Shown here: piece by piece, positions 5,215 to 8,175 of the stretch | Numbering within the stretch: the first letter of the stretch is position 1 | Layout of the letters: each line of letters opens with the position of its first letter | Notes under the pieces: generated by a model | What the model was told of the DNA's origin: nothing | Database searches by the model: none | What the model saw: the letters and a program-made list of their open reading frames with translations, nothing else | Translations under genes and position numbers: made by a program | From: an uncultured Polymorphobacter sp. | GTDB taxonomy: Bacteria; Pseudomonadota; Alphaproteobacteria; Sphingomonadales; Sphingomonadaceae | DNA length: 8,175 nt | Assembly: GCA_937894055.1 (NCBI GenBank) | Contig: CALDHQ010000078.1 | Span: forward strand, 1-8,175 | Reading direction: 5' to 3'

Positions 5215-8175
5215 TCACAATTGCGGACACTCGGCCTTGCAAAACTGCGCCGCACGACCGCAAGCGGCGGTTGAACCGCCATCAACACGGCATTGATTCT
5301 GTTCTCTGGTGCAGGCGCGCAGGCATTGCGCCCGAGTGGCGGGTAGCGGCTCGACGTCCGGCACCGGTGCCGGCGGCGTAGTGTAGATGGGTGGCGCAAC
5401 CGGACCGGTTATCGGCGATAGCTGCTTGAAATCCCATGCAGCACAATTGATCGCTGCTCCAGCCTTGTTGCGCAGTCGGCACAAGCCGATGCCGAGCGCT
5501 GCCCAGTCATCCCAGTTGCGCTGGACGAAGTTCACCGTCCCGTCGGCAATCGGTCGCAGGTAGATCAGATGCGGCTGGGGCACGCCCTTGTCGCCGAGCA
5601 GCGCGGTCGCGACGGCAGCGCGCAAGCTGGTGTCAATGCCGGGTTCGAACAGCAGGTCGATGCCTTTGCCGTAGAACCAGACATTGTCAAAGTCCTCGGC
5701 AACCATCGACAAACCGGCCGTTGGCCCGAGGCCGGTGGCAACCAGCGATTTCATCCGGACGCTCGTCTTGCCGTCGGGATTGCCGACCAGATAAAGCAGG
5801 CGCAGGCGTCCGGGGATTGCCGCACCGGCCTGGACCGCCTCGAACGCCAGCGCCGGCCGGCCGATTGTCGGCTGATCGTCCGAGCCGCGTTTTTCCCAGG
5901 CCGGCGCCGACCACACCCCGCTTGCGGCATCACGCTCGAGCAATTTGATCATGCCATCAGGCGACCCATCGATACCGGGCGCCATCGGAAAGGCACCTAT
6001 GAGGTGCGTCGTGCCATCGGCATATTGTGCCGCGATCAAGGCCGGCGATGCCCTTGTCGAAAGCGTGCCGATTGAGAGCCCGATCCGGCCGTGCACCGGC
6101 TTTGCGGCGGCCCAGCTCCCGCTGGTGGTGCGCTCCACAACATAAGGCACCGACTCTGCCGACTTGAACGCCAGCCAGGTGCCGGTTTGATTGCCCGCCA
6201 ATGCCGGATCGCCGGTGGCCTGCACGGCAAGCGGTATGGCAGTCGGGGCGGCTGCGGTCAGATCACGATACAGCAACACTTCGAACAGTGCGCCGCCTTT
6301 GCGATAAACCAGCAGCAGTTGCTGGCGCCCGCCCGCGACGGTGATCCGCTGCAGGTCGAAGGCATCGATATCACGGTTCCAGGCACCCGCAATGCGTTGC
6401 GTGACCAATGGCCCGCCGCAGGGTTCGCCGATGATCGAACAATTGAGCGACTTGTCGGTGTAATCGACGGTGATCTGCCTGTTGGTTTCATCGATATAGG
6501 CCAGCATGGTCCGGCCCTGGAGCCGCGTCAGCGACAGCGCGCGGTCGCTCAGGCCGGCGGCCTTGATCTGGTTGACCCGGGTGAACTCGCAGGAGCCGTG
6601 CGAATTATTGGCATAGGCCCGCACCGGCACAGCGGCGATCACGCCGTCGCGGTTCCAGTCGACGTCGCCGGTTTGAAAATTGACGTTATAGGCGAACACC
6701 TCGTGCAGATTCTTGAGATAGCGCGCGCCTGAAGTCGATGTCGGCATCGCCACCGCACCGCGTTCGTTCAGGTTGACATTGTTGATCGCCGCACGGCCAT
6801 AGCCGTCCGAAAAAGTCGCCACGAAATTGGCACTGCCAAGATAGGCATAGCTCATCAGGCTCGGGTAATTCGGCTTGCAATTGGCATCGGGCTCAATGCT
6901 TGCCGGCCCGAAATGTCCAAGGCCGAAATTGTGGCCAAGCTCATGAGCCGCAACGCGGGGACTGTTCAGCGGCAGGTTGAACGCAATCGCATCTACGGTT
7001 GCTTGCCCGCCCGAAGCTGTGTCCCCCAGCGCATAATGGAATAGCTTGTGGCGACGCTTGTCCATCAGCGCGCCACGCACCGCCTGGGCATCCGCCGGTT
7101 GCCATTGACCGTTGACCTTCACCGGCTGGGCAATGCTGTAACCGCCCCAATCGCCATAGGTGGTAAGATTGGCGATAGACGCATTGTGGGGTGGCGTGAC
7201 ACCGGTATCGAAATGCAGTGCGATACCCGGTTTCAGATCGGGATTGTTAAGTGTCTGGGCGTTGCGCAGCGCCAGCAACGGACTGGTTTCCGGATCGGCA
7301 TAAATCGCCGCAATCGCGTGCGCGTTTGCCGGACTCAGTTTTTGCGCCACGTCACCAGGTTGGCGCAGCATGAAATCAACCTCGATGAACATGTCCTTGT
7401 GGCGCGGGTCGGCGCCCCAGCGCGGCAGCAATTGATAGGGTGCAGCGTCAAGCTGGCCGATGAACTCATCGGCATCGGTCAAGCCGTCACCATCGGTGTC
7501 ACGCGGATCGATCGTGCGCGAACAGTCCCACTCACCGGCCAGTCCGGTGCGCTTCGAGCAAGTCCCGATCGTGGCTTCGAGCTCGTTGCCCAGCTTGTCA
7601 CCGTCATCATCGTGCCCGGGCAGCACTGCGTCATTGCGCATCAGGCGCACCACGTGCGGTCGCTTGCCCCGCGTCGATCCGATCATGATATTCATATCCG
7701 GCGTCGCCGCCGCGCCAAAGCCGGCCCATTCGCCTGCGGTTGCCGGGTAGCGCGAAATGATCCGGCCTGCCGGATCAAAGCCGTACAGCACAAAGGTGCG
7801 TGATGCGCCGGGAAGCGGCACTGCCAGAACGACCTCGTTCCGGCGCATGGCCTGGAAGCGCTGGAAAGCGCCGCCGACATTGCTCGCCGGCCCGACATTC
7901 CGGCCATCGCAGTACACGTCCGCGGCACCGCCAGCGCCGGTGCCGGCCGCGCGCATCAACAACAGATAGGTACCGGCTGTCGGTGCTCGAAAGCTGACCC
8001 GCGCGTTGAGATTGCCCGCAGAATCGTCGTCGCGCGCCAGTTCGGCAACGCTGCCGGACGCATTGCCGCCGGCGATGATGTGTAGCACCGGGTCTGCACC
8101 GGCGGAGGCATTCCGGGTTTCGCAACTGATTGTTTGCGACGCCGCAAGTTGCAGCTGGTGTTCGAAGGTCGGACT
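5215..8175 (-). CDS. Large secreted-type metzincin metalloprotease, N-terminus outside the window
   Basis: The last 986 residues of a zinc endopeptidase are visible. The frame is open to the window edge, so the true start and any signal peptide lie beyond it. An in-frame GTG at 8088 is only internal. Residues about 15-75 resemble a PPC-type beta-sandwich (ending FRAPTAGTYLLLMRA). Two acidic calcium-binding loops of thrombospondin type-3 style follow: DDDGDKLGNELE (189-200) and DTDGDGLTDADE (226-237). KDMFIEVDFM (260-269) is a segment I associate with bacterial relatives. The catalytic zinc motif HELGHNFGLGH (411-421) fits HExxHxxGxxH, and Y-PSLMSYAY supplies the Met-turn methionine (441). Residues about 520-850 are beta-rich with repeated Trp blades, possibly a propeller. 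A proline-rich linker leads to a six-cysteine C-terminus. Calcium loops and cysteine pairs point to an extracytoplasmic location. The substrate is unknown. The gene precedes DUF2478 on the same strand, but 144 bp of gap argue against tight coupling. Confidence 0.88.
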   Translation of the reverse strand, partial: SPTFEHQLQLAASQTISCETRNASAGADPVLHIIAGGNASGSVAELARDDDSAGNLNARVSFRAPTAGTYLLLMRAAGTGAGGAADVYCDGRNVGPASNVGGAFQRFQAMRRNEVVLAVPLPGASRTFVLYGFDPAGRIISRYPATAGEWAGFGAAATPDMNIMIGSTRGKRPHVVRLMRNDAVLPGHDDDGDKLGNELEATIGTCSKRTGLAGEWDCSRTIDPRDTDGDGLTDADEFIGQLDAAPYQLLPRWGADPRHKDMFIEVDFMLRQPGDVAQKLSPANAHAIAAIYADPETSPLLALRNAQTLNNPDLKPGIALHFDTGVTPPHNASIANLTTYGDWGGYSIAQPVKVNGQWQPADAQAVRGALMDKRRHKLFHYALGDTASGGQATVDAIAFNLPLNSPRVAAHELGHNFGLGHFGPASIEPDANCKPNYPSLMSYAYLGSANFVATFSDGYGRAAINNVNLNERGAVAMPTSTSGARYLKNLHEVFAYNVNFQTGDVDWNRDGVIAAVPVRAYANNSHGSCEFTRVNQIKAAGLSDRALSLTRLQGRTMLAYIDETNRQITVDYTDKSLNCSIIGEPCGGPLVTQRIAGAWNRDIDAFDLQRITVAGGRQQLLLVYRKGGALFEVLLYRDLTAAAPTAIPLAVQATGDPALAGNQTGTWLAFKSAESVPYVVERTTSGSWAAAKPVHGRIGLSIGTLSTRASPALIAAQYADGTTHLIGAFPMAPGIDGSPDGMIKLLERDAASGVWSAPAWEKRGSDDQPTIGRPALAFEAVQAGAAIPGRLRLLYLVGNPDGKTSVRMKSLVATGLGPTAGLSMVAEDFDNVWFYGKGIDLLFEPGIDTSLRAAVATALLGDKGVPQPHLIYLRPIADGTVNFVQRNWDDWAALGIGLCRLRNKAGAAINCAAWDFKQLSPITGPVAPPIYTTPPAPVPDVEPLPATRAQCLRACTREQNQCRVDGGSTAACGRAAQFCKAECPQL
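5227..5325 (-). other. Mirror-symmetric six-cysteine C-terminal module of the protease
   Basis: The last 36 residues hold six cysteines spaced C-x3-C-x6-C-x9-C-x6-C-x3-C, a perfectly mirror-symmetric pattern. Predicted character is a helical hairpin whose arms (CLRACTREQNQC and CGRAAQFCKAEC) could be stapled by disulfides. It is preceded by a proline-rich linker (about 5341-5415, with PPIYTTPPAPVPDVEPLP), so it should be a separately folded tail. Confidence 0.7.
6913..6945 (-). other. Metzincin zinc-binding active site
   Basis: These codons encode HELGHNFGLGH. All three zinc-ligand histidines, the catalytic glutamate and the glycine turn of HExxHxxGxxH are intact, so the protease is expected to be active. 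Confidence 0.9.
7465..7611 (-). other. Two calcium-binding acidic loops of thrombospondin type-3 style
   Basis: DDDGDKLGNELE (7576-7611) and DTDGDGLTDADE (7465-7500) follow the DxDxDGxxDxxE pattern. The second is a full match and the first is looser. A Cys residue flanks each side of the stretch between them (CSKRTGLAGEWDC), which could close a disulfide loop. Such loops normally bind calcium and stiffen secreted proteins. Confidence 0.7.

Noticed and set aside
5569..7803. Plus-strand reading frames opposite the protease gene (for example 5569-6075, 6091-6732 and 7048-7803)
   Set aside because: Antisense shadows of a gene with clear protease motifs. Their products resemble no known protein.
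8086..8088. GTG at 8088 as the start of the protease
   Set aside because: The same frame stays open for 29 more codons to the window edge, and a beta-sandwich domain appears to be already under way there. The real start is outside the window.

Overview
The window reads as chromosomal DNA of a GC-rich alphaproteobacterium, possibly a sphingomonad. That is an inference from strong G/C third-position bias, a fused NarK1-NarK2 transporter of the kind known from Paracoccus, and a DUF2478 gene; no rRNA or marker gene is present to settle the taxonomy. Four genes are certain and a fifth (the DUF2478 gene) is well supported. No tRNA, rRNA, insertion sequence, CRISPR array or phage gene was seen.

Layout. 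Bases 1-693 (minus) hold the first 231 codons of narG, the catalytic subunit of membrane-bound respiratory nitrate reductase; the rest lies outside the window. Just upstream on the same strand, and probably in the same transcript, is a 919-residue NarK1-NarK2 fusion transporter (704-3463). A 241-bp divergent control region (3464-3704) carries two near-perfect FNR-type boxes. A Crp/Fnr-family regulator without the iron-sulfur cysteines of FNR (3705-4460, plus) reads away from it. Convergent to the regulator, with a 10-bp gap, is a DUF2478 gene (4471-5070, minus). After 144 bp with an operator-like palindrome comes the 3' part of a large secreted-type metzincin metalloprotease gene (5215 to the window edge, minus; N-terminus missing).

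How they work together. In anoxic, nitrate-containing conditions the regulator and/or a true FNR would act at the two boxes to switch on narK-narG and presumably the following narHJI. The fused transporter would import nitrate and export nitrite, and NarG would reduce nitrate in the cytoplasm with quinol-derived electrons. The arrangement matches the narR/narKGHJI layout described in Paracoccus. DUF2478 proteins have no known function; being beside a molybdoenzyme locus makes a molybdenum-related role a reasonable guess only. The metalloprotease looks unrelated to nitrate respiration and may mark the end of the nar locus.

The nar part is a known type of system. The least described items are the mirror-symmetric six-cysteine C-terminal module of the protease, the DUF2478 gene, and the paired mirror-image boxes in the divergent promoter.
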